A stretch of DNA of 19,575 nt from Bryobacterales bacterium (GTDB taxonomy: Bacteria > Acidobacteriota > Terriglobia > Bryobacterales > Bryobacteraceae): assembly GCA_016789785.1 (NCBI GenBank), contig JAEUQE010000178.1, positions 1 through 19,575 of the forward strand, written 5' to 3'. A program made the translations under genes and the position numbers. Under the pieces are notes generated by a model that was not told where the DNA came from, searched no databases, and was given only the letters and a program-made list of their open reading frames with translations. Positions 1-8,229 of this stretch are shown one piece after another; the first letter of the stretch is position 1; each line of letters opens with the position of its first letter.

Positions 1-131
1 GGGCTGCTCATTCCCTTTCCTCGGCCGATGCCGATTTAGAGTCTGCTGTAGAGTCCTTACCGCGTCCCCGACGATGGAACCAGGATCCGACTACATCGCC
101 GGACGTTTTGCTGTCGTTTTATCCCGGTGCT
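1..131. other. foreign segment abutting the truncated permease gene
   Basis: Read on the minus strand, permease homology stops at about base 131, and none of the three minus frames between 131 and 1 resembles the missing permease C-terminus (no membrane helices). On the plus strand one frame is open from base 3 and reads as plausible protein (for example ESLPRPRRWNQDP) before running antisense through the permease gene. This segment may therefore be the tail of another gene or element joined by a rearrangement. Its identity is not recognised. Confidence 0.4.
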
Positions 132-2132
132 GACAATGGTTCGCCACTCCTTCCCAAACACTGGTTTCACGCGCTTCCCGACTGCGCTTCGTCCCGGCCA
201 GAACCGCTGTGCGGTTGCCCGGCTCACAATCGCCACCTGCGACGACTTCGCGTGATCCGCCTCCGTGAATCCTCGTCCCTCCACAAGCCCGATTCCCAAT
301 ACCTCCCGATGCTCAGGGGTCACCGATGTGCTCCACAGCACATATTGCGGTTCGCGCTCCGGAATCGGATGATCTTCAATCGATGCCGTAAATGCCGAAA
401 CCTGCGGCGTGAGCGGCAAGACGTTCATCGCTGCCACTTCCCGCACTCCCGGATAGCCTCGCAATCGATCGCGGACCGCCGCCCACAGCGCCGCCCGCCG
501 CTCGCTCGAGGAGGCCGCCGCCGGACCCGGAGTCAACTCCGCGGTCACCACCGAATCCACGCGAACTCCGAAGTCCACAGCGAGCATGGTCCACAAACTC
601 CGCACCAGGAGTCCCGTGCCAACGAGCAGTACGGTTGCCAGAGCCACCTGCGTCATCACCAGAATGCCGTCGGCTCTGAGTCCGCGGCCTCCAACCGTCG
701 CGCCTCGCCCCCCGTTGGCGGCGAGCACCGGCGCAATCCGCCTCTTGACCTTCAGTGCCGGCAACAGACCCGTCAGCACTCCACTCAAAATCGAAACCGC
801 CGCCGCCAGGCCAAGCACTCGCCCATCCATCGCAACTTCGGCCAACCTGGGTGTATCGGCCGGCAATGACCAGCGCAACAATCCGAGCAGCCCGTAGCCC
901 AGCAGCACTCCCAAAACGCCGCCTACGGCCGTCAAGACGAACGCTTCGGTCAACAGTTGCCTCGCGAGCCTCCAGCCAGTTGCTCCCAGCGACGCACGTA
1001 GCGCGAGTTCGTGCGCCCGCGCCGCCGTTTGTCCGAGCATCAGGTTCGCTACATTCACCACGGCGATCATCAGCACGACAGCCACCGCGCCAAAGAGCAC
1101 CCAACCCCTTGTCCGGATCCCCGCTGTCAAAGCCTCTCCCAGCTCTCTCACGCGCAACTCCACTCCCCACGCGTCCGGCATCTTCCACGGAAACATCGCC
1201 CGGATCCGCGGAACCTCATCCTTCAATTCGCGCCGGACGGCTTCCAAAGTCGCCCCGGGGTTGAGCCGCACGAACATTGAGGTCCCCGCCGTCCCCCAAT
1301 ACTCTCCGCCGTTCCGGGGATCCAGCACCATCGGGATCCAGAACCGCGCCTCGGTGGAGGGAAATCGGAAGTCAGCCGGCATTACTCCCACAATTTCGTA
1401 CGCCACCTCGTCCAGCACCAACTTCTCTCCGGCCAGCCCAGGCCGTCCCCCGAACTTCTCCAGCCACAGCCCGTGACTCAACACGGCAACGCGGTTTCTT
1501 CCCGGCCGGTCCTCGCCTTCAACGAAGACTCTCCCCATCGCTGGCGGCGCGCCGAGAACTCCGAAGAAATTGGACGACACCTCGACGCCCCGAGTCCGCT
1601 CCGGAAGCCCTCCGTCCCGTGGCGCCAGAGTGAAGGCTCTTACGCCTTGGTGACCCGCATACTCCGCCACCCGGCTACTTCGTCGCATGGCGTCGAACGG
1701 CCCTCGCATCTCCAGGCCTTCCACCGACACCAGACGCTGCGGCTCGGGATAGGGAAGTGGCCTGAGCAGCACTGCGTCGACCACGCTAAAAACCGCGGAC
1801 GTCGAGCCAATCCCCAGCGCGATCGTTCCGATCGCCACCGCCGCATACGTTCTTCGCTTCGCCAGCAGTCTTGTGGCAAAGACGGTGTCCTGCCGGAAGT
1901 GCTCCCACCATGTCACTCCACGCGCGTCCCGGCACTCCTCCCGAATCGCGTCGATGCGCCCCATGGTGTTGCGAGAAAGTCGTCGTGCCTCCTCGGGCGA
2001 TACCCCCCTCGACTGCAGTTCGGCTTCCTCTTGCGCAAGGTGGTCTGCCATCTCGGCATCCATCTCCCGCTCCATCGCCGCGCGTCGCAAGATCGCGCGC
2101 AGCCGTCCCCACAGAACTCTTGCTTGTCTCAT
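57..2132 (-). CDS. ADOP-type MacB/FtsX permease, 3'-truncated
   Basis: Inner-membrane permease of the acidobacterial duplicated orphan permease group, related to MacB/FtsX. An N-terminal helical region with a DAEMADHLAQEE-type motif is followed by the first membrane helix (about residues 95-118, with ALGIGSTSAVFSVVDAVLL), a MacB periplasmic core domain, and an FtsX membrane block (about residues 345-470, with NVANLMLGQTAAR). A second core domain starts after a helix near residue 500. The protein should continue for roughly 130-200 residues with a final FtsX block, but homology ends at WRTIV (about residue 668) and 24 unrelated residues follow before the stop. It is therefore probably non-functional. 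The ATG at 2132 overlaps the stop of the upstream padR-like gene (TGATG); a GTG one codon earlier is also possible. No ATPase partner is encoded nearby, as usual for this family. The substrate is unknown. Confidence 0.85.
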   Translation of the reverse strand: MRQARVLWGRLRAILRRAAMEREMDAEMADHLAQEEAELQSRGVSPEEARRLSRNTMGRIDAIREECRDARGVTWWEHFRQDTVFATRLLAKRRTYAAVAIGTIALGIGSTSAVFSVVDAVLLRPLPYPEPQRLVSVEGLEMRGPFDAMRRSSRVAEYAGHQGVRAFTLAPRDGGLPERTRGVEVSSNFFGVLGAPPAMGRVFVEGEDRPGRNRVAVLSHGLWLEKFGGRPGLAGEKLVLDEVAYEIVGVMPADFRFPSTEARFWIPMVLDPRNGGEYWGTAGTSMFVRLNPGATLEAVRRELKDEVPRIRAMFPWKMPDAWGVELRVRELGEALTAGIRTRGWVLFGAVAVVLMIAVVNVANLMLGQTAARAHELALRASLGATGWRLARQLLTEAFVLTAVGGVLGVLLGYGLLGLLRWSLPADTPRLAEVAMDGRVLGLAAAVSILSGVLTGLLPALKVKRRIAPVLAANGGRGATVGGRGLRADGILVMTQVALATVLLVGTGLLVRSLWTMLAVDFGVRVDSVVTAELTPGPAAASSSERRAALWAAVRDRLRGYPGVREVAAMNVLPLTPQVSAFTASIEDHPIPEREPQYVLWSTSVTPEHREVLGIGLVEGRGFTEADHAKSSQVAIVSRATAQRFWPGRSAVGKRVKPVFGKEWRTIVSTGIKRQQNVRRCSRILVPSSGTR

Positions 2133-2464
2133 CACAGCGTCTCCAGAATTCCGTTCACCGCGGCCGACAGCCGGCTCCAGTCTTCGGCTTCTTTCTTGAG
2201 TTGCCTGCGGCCCGCCGCCGTCAGCGAATACACCTTCGAAGGTCTTCGTGTCTCCTCAGAGTTCTTCCAAGTTCCCCGGATCCATCCTTCCGCCTCCAGT
2301 TTGTGCAGCGCCGGATACAGCGACCCGTGGCTTACCTGCAGAGTCTCGTTGGACATTTGCCGCAGCCGCCGCGAAAGCGCCCACCCGGTCTTGGGTTCCA
2401 GGTTCAAAATCGTCAGAATCAGTAGGTCCAGGGTCCCCTGCAACATTGCTTGCGGTTTGCTCAC
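2132..2464 (-). CDS. PadR family transcriptional regulator
   Basis: A 110-residue protein of typical PadR size. It has the N-terminal winged helix with the family's LQGTLDLLILTILNLEP opening, the conserved GSLYPALHKLEAEGWI recognition-helix/wing segment (about residues 46-61), and a KVYSLTAAGRRQL segment followed by a short C-terminal helix used for dimerisation. The start is GTG, preceded by a GGGAGAG ribosome binding site. Its TGA overlaps the ATG of the downstream permease, so the two are very likely translationally coupled. PadR proteins next to ADOP permeases usually act as local repressors; the palindrome just upstream (2487-2500) is the likely operator. Since the permease is truncated, the regulator may have lost its main target. 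Confidence 0.92.
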   Translation of the reverse strand: MSKPQAMLQGTLDLLILTILNLEPKTGWALSRRLRQMSNETLQVSHGSLYPALHKLEAEGWIRGTWKNSEETRRPSKVYSLTAAGRRQLKKEAEDWSRLSAAVNGILETL

Positions 2465-2486
2465 TTGTCTCTCCCGGTTCAGGTAT

Positions 2487-2537
2487 CCGACATATATCGG
2501 TAACCGCCACTATACGCCCGCGGCGTCCCGTCGTCAA
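2487..2537 (-). promoter_or_regulatory. promoter and candidate operator of first padR-permease pair
   Basis: On the minus strand there is TTGACG (2537-2532), a 17-bp spacer, and TATAGT (2514-2509), a strong match to a housekeeping sigma promoter. Just downstream of the predicted start of transcription lies the near-perfect inverted repeat CCGATATATGTCGG (2500-2487). Its position fits repression by the PadR protein encoded next. The operator role is inferred. Confidence 0.6.
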
Positions 2538-2720
2538 GGCCTCCATGCCGGATGCAACGGCGATCATGAGCAGGCACCGGCCCGATCGCGATACCCATCT
2601 TGAGATCGGCGAAAGGCGGCAGCGTGTCGACCCGGCACCGTTGGAACAGTCCCTCGTGCCGGCGATCTTGGTGTCCCTTCCTTGCGGACTCTCGATGATC
2701 GCGAGTCTGTTGTTCACTAG

Positions 2721-2814
2721 GCTAGTCGCGACCGTTCTTCGTGCGGCTGCTGCAGGAGAAAAAGCTTCCCTTCCACATGGTAGGTTCGCATCGCAGGGTC
2801 TATTTGGCCGACCT
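2721..2814 (+). repeat. 94-bp direct repeat, copy 1
   Basis: Aligned by eye without gaps to 3106-3199. There are 14 mismatches in 94 positions (about 85 percent identity), with only one mismatch in the last 44 bases. It covers the conserved part of an antitoxin coding sequence, so the repeat reflects two paralogous gene fragments. Confidence 0.85.
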
Positions 2815-2938
2815 GCTGGAGTACAAGACGAAGCGTGACGCCGCCCGCCATAACGCCATCAAGCGCATGCCCCGGGCGGAGGTCGAAGCTGGAACGTATG
2901 ACACCGTGATCCTACCCAAGGGGGCAACGGACGAGTAG
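2726..2938 (+). pseudogene. excisionase-type antitoxin, 5'-truncated
   Basis: The frame encodes SRPFFVRLLQEKKLPFHMVG, then SHRRVYLADLLEYK and a basic helical tail ending in a stop at 2936-2938. This matches the second half of the helix-turn-helix and the wing of small excisionase/MerR-like antitoxins that partner PIN toxins, where the usual start is an 'AAxxLGVSRPF' segment. Here a TAG precedes the SRPFF segment directly, and the first helices are absent. A GTG at 2741 would allow a 65-residue product, but without a complete DNA-binding fold. A PIN toxin fragment follows 33 bp downstream, the normal gene order for such pairs. Confidence 0.65.
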
Positions 2939-2971
2939 AGCCAATGCCCGGCGAAGACAAGTCCGGCGGCC

Positions 2972-3105
2972 ATGCTCGACGCGAACGTCTTGGTTCAAGC
3001 ACCGGTCCGTGACACACTGTTGCGCCTTGCCGAAGAGCCCGCACTCTACCAACCGCTTTGGTCCGACGAGATCATCGCCGTGCTGAAACGAACTCTCGAG
3101 TTCAG
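2972..3105 (+). pseudogene. PIN-domain toxin, N-terminal fragment
   Basis: The ATG begins MLDANVLVQAPVRDTLLRLA, the first strand and helix of a PIN ribonuclease with the first catalytic aspartate at residue 3. WSDEIIAVLKRTLE follows, and then family resemblance stops at about residue 44. Sequence after about 3105 belongs to a second antitoxin fragment in another frame, so the acidic residues of the C-terminal half of the active site are gone. PIN toxins cut RNA; this remnant cannot form the active site. It sits where the toxin of the upstream antitoxin fragment is expected. Confidence 0.65.
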
Positions 3106-3199
3106 GCCTCTCGCGGTCGTACTTCGTGCACCTGCTGGGGGAGAAGAAGGTGCCCTTCCACATGGTAGGTTCGCATCGTAGGGTCTATTTGGCCGACCT
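3106..3199 (+). repeat. 94-bp direct repeat, copy 2
   Basis: Second copy of the repeat at 2721-2814. Identity begins within a few bases of where the PIN fragment ends and stops sharply at 3199 after GGCCGACCT, which marks both edges of the fragment. Confidence 0.85.
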
Positions 3200-3248
3200 C
3201 GGATCAACGGGGAGGGCTACGTCCCAATGCGCTCGGGCGGCAAGCTAG
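3108..3248 (+). pseudogene. second antitoxin fragment, truncated at both ends
   Basis: The frame reads SRSYFVHLLGEKKVPFHMVG, then SHRRVYLADL, nearly the same as the fragment at 2726-2938. It then diverges into unrelated sequence (GSTGRATSQC) and stops at TAG 3246-3248. It has neither the N-terminal helix nor the basic C-terminal tail. Together with the other two fragments it suggests either two tandem modules collapsed by deletion, or one module scrambled after a partial duplication. Confidence 0.6.
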
Positions 3249-3276
3249 GCGATAAGCTCAGCGTGTCTCTCCTTTC

Positions 3277-3909
3277 TCACTCACCTGCTTCCTTGACCGC
3301 CTTGGCGATCACTTCCAGTCTATTCGGGAGTTTTTGAAGCTCGTACAGGGTACGGGTCATCTCGTCGTCATAGGTGAGGCTGGCACGCTGCTCGTCGGCC
3401 CTGAATTTGAACCCCTGTTGGTATTTCGTTTCATTCACGTCCCTGAACTCGACGACGCCACTGAACTGCATGGCCTTATACTTCTTGAACAGTTCGTGCG
3501 GTCGCCCGACGTTTATTGAGGCGCTGGCTGCGGGCATGAGAGACGGAATCGAATCCAGCGCGGTCACGTCCTCTCCGTCTTCATTTTTTGGATGCTCGTC
3601 CCAGTTGATCGTCACGTCATAGGCAACGCTGGCTCCCAAGTTCTTGACTCGAAGCAACAGCAGTCCGTAGCGACTGCCGAAGTCGAAGCAGGGCGTCGGG
3701 GAGGGTCGCAAAGCGTCTCGCTGCATCTCGAACATTTTCACAGTAGGCCATGCGGCAACGATGGCGGCAACAACCGCCAAAATGCCGGGGAGCGCAGTCA
3801 CAAAGTCTTTGTGCTTAGAATCCGCCCCGTCGAACAAGAAAACGGAGACGCCGAGGGTAGCAAGCAAGACGAGCGTCAATACGGTGTGGAAGGAAAGAAC
3901 TCGTTTCAT
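3277..3909 (-). CDS. hypothetical membrane protein with two N-terminal helices
   Basis: Not recognised as a named family. The 210-residue product has two predicted membrane helices (about residues 6-27, VLTLVLLATLGVSVFLF, and 39-60, LPGILAVVAAIVAAW) separated by a short loop. A soluble domain of about 150 residues follows, with beta-strand-like stretches (LLLLRVKNLGASVAYDVTI, FSGVVEFRDVNETKYQQGF) and a charged helical C-terminus. The alternation of strands with a VKNLGASVAYDV segment resembles immunoglobulin-like domains seen in other two-helix bacterial proteins, but that is only an impression. No strong ribosome binding site precedes the ATG. It stands alone between toxin-antitoxin loci. 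Confidence 0.65.
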   Translation of the reverse strand: MKRVLSFHTVLTLVLLATLGVSVFLFDGADSKHKDFVTALPGILAVVAAIVAAWPTVKMFEMQRDALRPSPTPCFDFGSRYGLLLLRVKNLGASVAYDVTINWDEHPKNEDGEDVTALDSIPSLMPAASASINVGRPHELFKKYKAMQFSGVVEFRDVNETKYQQGFKFRADEQRASLTYDDEMTRTLYELQKLPNRLEVIAKAVKEAGE

Positions 3910-4154
3910 ACAGGGATTTCTTTTCTAAAGGAATGGCGCAGTGATCCATGGGAACGCTGGCTCCCGCTCATGTGGGCGAGGGACTATTCGTCAATATGAA
4001 ATTGTCGTCTGCCGTGATACCGATGAGGAGGTTGCCAGTGGTGGCAGCGAATCAACCTTTTTCCACGTCAGGCGATTCAGAACGCGAGTTGGTGGCAAAT
4101 GGCGTTGTTCACCAACGCGAGCGGCCCGCCCGCAACTCGCATTCGCACGGCCCG

Positions 4155-4604
4155 TCATGGAACGATAACGGAGAGTCCTTCGGCCGCCGCAACGGCACTA
4201 AGGGCGCCATCAGAGACGACGAATGAATCCATTGCGTCTTGGTCACGTAGATCGAGGGCGATCGCAAGCTGGATTGCATCGAGCGTTCTGAGGCGCTGAC
4301 CGAATGCGTGGCGCCCAATAAGACGTTCGGCGACCTTGAAGTGATCGAGTGTCAAGCTGTAGACTTCGACGTCTCCGGCCGCAACGTCAAGGATCAGCCG
4401 AGCCCGAAGTGCGGCGGCTGCCTCCAATCCGAGGCCGCCGGACCGCACCTTCACGGCGAAGGCAGACTGCGTCTCGACGTAACCGAGGCGCGAAATCTGG
4501 ACCTTTCGGCCGCGCTCAGCGAAAAGCCCTGCGACCGTTGCTGAGCCGGCTTCCACATGATATTGCTTTACGAAAGCGCTGGTGTCGAAGAAGTAACGAG
4601 CCAA
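4155..4604 (-). CDS. vapC: VapC-type PIN-domain toxin
   Basis: A 149-residue PIN ribonuclease, normal length. All four expected acidic positions are visible: D7 in YFFDTSAFVK, E44 in GYVETQSA, D109 in RTLDAIQLA and D132 in FVVSDGAL. Such toxins cleave tRNA or other RNA and are held inactive by an antitoxin made from the same transcript. The start is TTG at 4604-4602, immediately after the TGA of the upstream antitoxin gene, so translation is probably coupled. The precise RNA target cannot be told from sequence. It appears intact, unlike the PIN fragment at 2972. Confidence 0.88.
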   Translation of the reverse strand: MARYFFDTSAFVKQYHVEAGSATVAGLFAERGRKVQISRLGYVETQSAFAVKVRSGGLGLEAAAALRARLILDVAAGDVEVYSLTLDHFKVAERLIGRHAFGQRLRTLDAIQLAIALDLRDQDAMDSFVVSDGALSAVAAAEGLSVIVP

Positions 4605-5003
4605 TCAGTAGTCTCCGCGCTCGGCGATGACCGCGTCCGACATCAAACCTGGAATCGAGGACAACATTCGACGGACCTCCTCAATGGAGGGTACATGCTT
4701 ACCCGCGATCTCACCGTTCGCCCACTTGACGATGTCCATATCTCGATTGCTATGTTGCGTCCATTGCGGTTCGCCTGCGGCAGGAGAAGACCCTGGCGTT
4801 CGACGATCAGACATGAGGCGAACTACCTCGGAAGTCGTTAGTCCAAGCTCCAGCGCCGCCTGATCGAGAGAATACTTGGAATCCTCCAGCAGGGCGAGGA
4901 TGATCTCCGTGCGGACCCGCAATTCCAAATCGCGCTGGTCGAGAGCATCGTCGGGGACGTTGATTTCGATCTGTAGCTTCACCGCAAGGTTCCCTCGTTC
5001 CAT
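4605..5003 (-). CDS. antitoxin partner of VapC with helix-turn-helix
   Basis: About 132 residues if translation starts at ATG 5003 (an ATG at 5012 or a longer frame to 5153 is possible; the upstream part is low-complexity and not protein-like). An N-terminal strand/helix (LQIEINVPDDAL) is followed by a helix-turn-helix-like segment, KYSLDQAALELGLTTSEVVR (about residues 43-62), as in UPF0175-type antitoxins. A charged linker leads to a C-terminal segment VPSIEEVRRMLSSIPG followed by VIAERGDY. That tail resembles the toxin-binding ends of PIN-partner antitoxins. The gene directly abuts vapC. It should neutralise VapC and may repress the shared promoter, which I could not locate with confidence. 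Confidence 0.75.
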   Translation of the reverse strand: MERGNLAVKLQIEINVPDDALDQRDLELRVRTEIILALLEDSKYSLDQAALELGLTTSEVVRLMSDRRTPGSSPAAGEPQWTQHSNRDMDIVKWANGEIAGKHVPSIEEVRRMLSSIPGLMSDAVIAERGDY

Positions 5004-5164
5004 CGTACACATTCTTCGTGCCGCGAAAGCACCACGGCTCAGCATGCCCGTGCCGGGCGGTGAAGAAGTCCCCGTGAGGTCCCCCGGCTCGGGATCTGCG
5101 GTCTCATCGCAAAAGGACCTGAACTCAGCGGGCAGCGCCGGCTCTTCACGCACAAGCGGGGAGC

Positions 5165-7882
5165 TTACTCGTACCGAATCGCCACCAGCGGATCAATTCG
5201 CGACGCTCGCCGTGCCGGTGCATAGCTGGCGAGAGCCGCGGCGCTGATGAGGACGGCGCAGGCCACGACCAGGGTTGCCGGATCATTCGGCTGCGTCTCG
5301 AACAGGAACGATTTGACAAGCTTCGACGCGCTCAGCGCGACAGGCACGCTGATCGCGAGTCCCACCGCCGCCAGCAGCAGACCGCGGCGCAGAATCATCC
5401 ATACCACGGCGCCGCGTTGCGCGCCCAGAGCCATCCGGATTCCGATCTCGCCAGTCTGCCGCGCGACGCTGTAGGACATCGTCCCGTAAAGACCCACGCA
5501 CGCAATCAGGAGCGCCAGAACCGCGAAAGCCGTGCACAGTTTCGCGAATGTAACCTCCTGGCTGATGGTCCGATCGATTTCCGCCGCCTGTGTGACGACG
5601 TTTGTGACCGGTATGCGGGAATCCGCCTCCCGCACGATCTCATGTACACTCTTCACATAGCTGAGCGGATCACCGGCGGTTCGCAGCGCGTATGTCATTC
5701 CGCCTGGCGAAATCTGGCTGACGGCCAGGAACACGGTCATCGGGTTCTTGTCTTTCAACCCGCCATACCGCAGGTTGGCCGACACGCCGACAATCTCGAA
5801 ATCGCGCTTCTCGCCCAGGAATGAGATGCGCTGCCCGAGCGGATTGTCTTTGCCGAAATAGGTCCGCGCCAGCCGCTCGCTGATCACCGCAACCGGCGTC
5901 GAGTCCGCTTGATCGCGGTCATCAAACTCGCGCCCGGCCAGGATCGCAATCTGCATCGTCGTGAGAAAGCGGGATCCGGCGACCAGCACGCGGGTGCCTT
6001 CGACAGTCACATTGCCAACCTTCATGGTGCCCCTGCCATGTCCGGCCCTGATGATCGAGGATTGCGAAAGCGTCGCGCCGCGCACCCCCGGCATGGATTC
6101 GAATCGCTTTCGCAGGTTCTCGTAAGAAGTGCCGATCTCGGGGTCACGATGCCCGGCTTTGCGCGCGTCCAAAGAGAACAACAGGATGTTCTCTCGCGCG
6201 TATCCCAGTGGAACGGAGTGCAGCCTGTCGAGCGTTCGCACGAAGAGGCCCGCGGCGACCAGGATGATCAGCGAAATCGTGATTTGCGCGACCACCAGGA
6301 TGTTCTGCGCGCGCCGGCGCGGTTCGCCCATTCGACCGTTCTTCAAGGCGGGCATGACATCCGGGCGTGTCGCTTGAATCGCGGGAATCAGACCAAATAC
6401 CAGGCCGCACAGCACAGAGAGCGCCGCCGTCACGCCCAGTATGGTCCAATTCAATTCCGCGTGCAGCGTGAAGTTCTCTTGCCCGTTGGAAAGCAGAGCC
6501 GTCAGCGATCGCACGCCCCAACCGGCGAACAATACTCCCAATGTTCCGCCGAGCGAAGCCAGCAACACACTTTCGGTCACCAATTGCCGCACCACCCGGA
6601 ATCGCCCCGCGCCCAGGCTGAGCCGGACTGCCATTTCGCGGCGTCGCGCGGCGGCCCGTGCCAGCAGCAGATTGGCGATGTTTGCGCACGCGATCGCCAG
6701 AATCAATCCCACCATCGCCAGGAGGACGTACAGAGGCTCGGAATACTGGCGGCGCAGGTGACCCAGGCCGGCGGCCCCGGGATTCAGTCGCAAAGCGGGC
6801 AGCTTGGCTCGCTCACCGTCGGTCTTGGCGGTCGTCGCGACCCATTGGTGGAAACGCGGGGCCAGCAGGGCCTGCCCCTGGTCCAGGCTTACGCCCGGGC
6901 GCAGTCGGCCCATCATCTCGATCCAGTAGTAGCGTTCGTCGCGGTACATTCTGGCTGCTCCGGCGCCGTCCATGAGCAGATTGGTGCGCATCGGAAGGTA
7001 TAGGTCGGGCACCGCCGCAGGGTCAACTCCGAAGAATTCCGGCGGTGCGACGCCGATTACCGTGAAGGGAACGTTATCGACGAGAATCGACTGTCCAATC
7101 GCATGCTGCGGCCCTCCAAAGCGGTTGTGGCTTGTAGCAAAATTGATCACGGCGACCGGAGCGGCGCCGGGACGGTCGTCTCCCGAATCGATCAGACGTC
7201 CCGCCGCCGGCGAAACCGCCAGGCCACGAAAATAGTCGCCAGTGACGTACTCTGCATGGACACTTGCAGCCTGCCCGTGAATCACCAGGTTGCGGCTTCG
7301 TGCGCTGAAATATCCGAAAAGCGTGGAAAACGCCGGATTCTCTTCGCGCAACGTCTCGAACGCCGCGTATGGGAACATCCCGCTGGCCATTTCGCCTCTT
7401 TCGCCATCCCAGGCGACACCATTTGCCGCCTGCATCACGTGGACCCATTCCTTGCCACCATCCCGAGGCGGCCGGCTATGCCAGGTCAAGACCACCAGCG
7501 ACTCAGGATCGGCGACCGGCAGCGAACGCAGCAGAATCGACTCCATGAAGCTGTAGATTGCGGTATTGGCCCCGATGCCGAGCGCCAGCGACAAGACCGC
7601 CAGAGCGCTGAATGCCTTGTTGGCGATCAGGGTGCGGCAGCCATAGCGGACATCCTGCACGACTTCCGTCCAAAACCGCGTCAACCAAATCTCTCGTGAC
7701 TCTTCGTGCTTGAGCGTGGTGTTGCCGAATCGGCGTCGAGCTTCCGCCCGGGCGCGCTCCGCTGGCATGCCGTCCGCCTCGAGTTCCGCGCTTTTTTCCG
7801 CGAGATGGAGTTCCATTTCCTCGCGCAATGACTCACCGCGACGGCCGCTCTCCATCCAGTACTTCAGGCGTCTCATCCACAT
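5165..7882 (-). CDS. ADOP-type MacB/FtsX permease, full length
   Basis: Inner-membrane permease of 905 residues, a complete acidobacterial orphan permease. The order is: N-terminal cytoplasmic helices with EEMELHLAEKSAELEADG and ARRRFGN; a first membrane helix at about residues 92-115 (ALGIGANTAIYSFMESILLR); MacB-like periplasmic core; FtsX membrane block at about 385-510 (CANIANLLLARAAARRREMA); a second core domain from about 535; and a final FtsX block near 785-905 with CVGLYGTMSYSVARQTGEIG and IRMALGAQRGAV, ending in PLVAIRYE. It begins 5 bp after the stop of the padR-like gene, with a GGAG in that gene's end acting as ribosome binding site; a second ATG two codons later is possible. No ABC ATPase is present. 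Transport or signalling substrate is unknown. It shares only family-level similarity with the permease at 57-2132. Confidence 0.93.
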   Translation of the reverse strand: MWMRRLKYWMESGRRGESLREEMELHLAEKSAELEADGMPAERARAEARRRFGNTTLKHEESREIWLTRFWTEVVQDVRYGCRTLIANKAFSALAVLSLALGIGANTAIYSFMESILLRSLPVADPESLVVLTWHSRPPRDGGKEWVHVMQAANGVAWDGERGEMASGMFPYAAFETLREENPAFSTLFGYFSARSRNLVIHGQAASVHAEYVTGDYFRGLAVSPAAGRLIDSGDDRPGAAPVAVINFATSHNRFGGPQHAIGQSILVDNVPFTVIGVAPPEFFGVDPAAVPDLYLPMRTNLLMDGAGAARMYRDERYYWIEMMGRLRPGVSLDQGQALLAPRFHQWVATTAKTDGERAKLPALRLNPGAAGLGHLRRQYSEPLYVLLAMVGLILAIACANIANLLLARAAARRREMAVRLSLGAGRFRVVRQLVTESVLLASLGGTLGVLFAGWGVRSLTALLSNGQENFTLHAELNWTILGVTAALSVLCGLVFGLIPAIQATRPDVMPALKNGRMGEPRRRAQNILVVAQITISLIILVAAGLFVRTLDRLHSVPLGYARENILLFSLDARKAGHRDPEIGTSYENLRKRFESMPGVRGATLSQSSIIRAGHGRGTMKVGNVTVEGTRVLVAGSRFLTTMQIAILAGREFDDRDQADSTPVAVISERLARTYFGKDNPLGQRISFLGEKRDFEIVGVSANLRYGGLKDKNPMTVFLAVSQISPGGMTYALRTAGDPLSYVKSVHEIVREADSRIPVTNVVTQAAEIDRTISQEVTFAKLCTAFAVLALLIACVGLYGTMSYSVARQTGEIGIRMALGAQRGAVVWMILRRGLLLAAVGLAISVPVALSASKLVKSFLFETQPNDPATLVVACAVLISAAALASYAPARRASRIDPLVAIRYE

Positions 7883-7887
7883 GTCGG

Positions 7888-8226
7888 TTACTCCGTTCCC
7901 ATCACGCGCGCGATCGCCAGCGTGAGTTTGGCGTATTGCCGGGTTTCGACGGTCAGTTGTTTGCGGCCAGCCGCTGTGATCTTGTAGATCCTCGCGCGCC
8001 GGTTGTTCGACGTCACGCCCCAGGCGCCGTCGATCCAGCCGTTCATTTCCAGCCGCTGGAGAGCCGGGTACAGCGATCCCTCTTCGACGAGGAGTTCATC
8101 GCCGGAAGTTTGTTGAATGAACTGGACGATGCCGTATCCATGGAGGTCGCGCTGCGACAGCGTCCGCAGAATTAACATGTCCAGTGATCCGGGTAACGAA
8201 TCGTTCTTCTTTGGCTTGCGTCCCAT
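7888..8226 (-). CDS. PadR family transcriptional regulator
   Basis: A 112-residue PadR protein: LPGSLDMLILRTLSQRDLHG opening, YGIVQFIQQTSGD second helix, the conserved EEGSLYPALQRLEMNGWI recognition segment and a RIYKITAAGRKQL wing, then a C-terminal helix for dimerisation. The frame is open upstream to 8907, but family similarity begins at MGRKPKKND, and a good promoter lies directly upstream, so ATG 8226 is chosen. It is followed after 5 bp by the permease gene, forming a two-gene operon. Repression of its own operon through the palindrome at 8230-8239 is the likely role. Confidence 0.92.
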   Translation of the reverse strand: MGRKPKKNDSLPGSLDMLILRTLSQRDLHGYGIVQFIQQTSGDELLVEEGSLYPALQRLEMNGWIDGAWGVTSNNRRARIYKITAAGRKQLTVETRQYAKLTLAIARVMGTE

Positions 8227-8229
8227 ACC

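Noticed and set aside
5909..7003. Plus-strand frame of 364 codons
   Set aside because: It lies antisense to the intact permease and is a Gln/Arg/His-rich shadow product.
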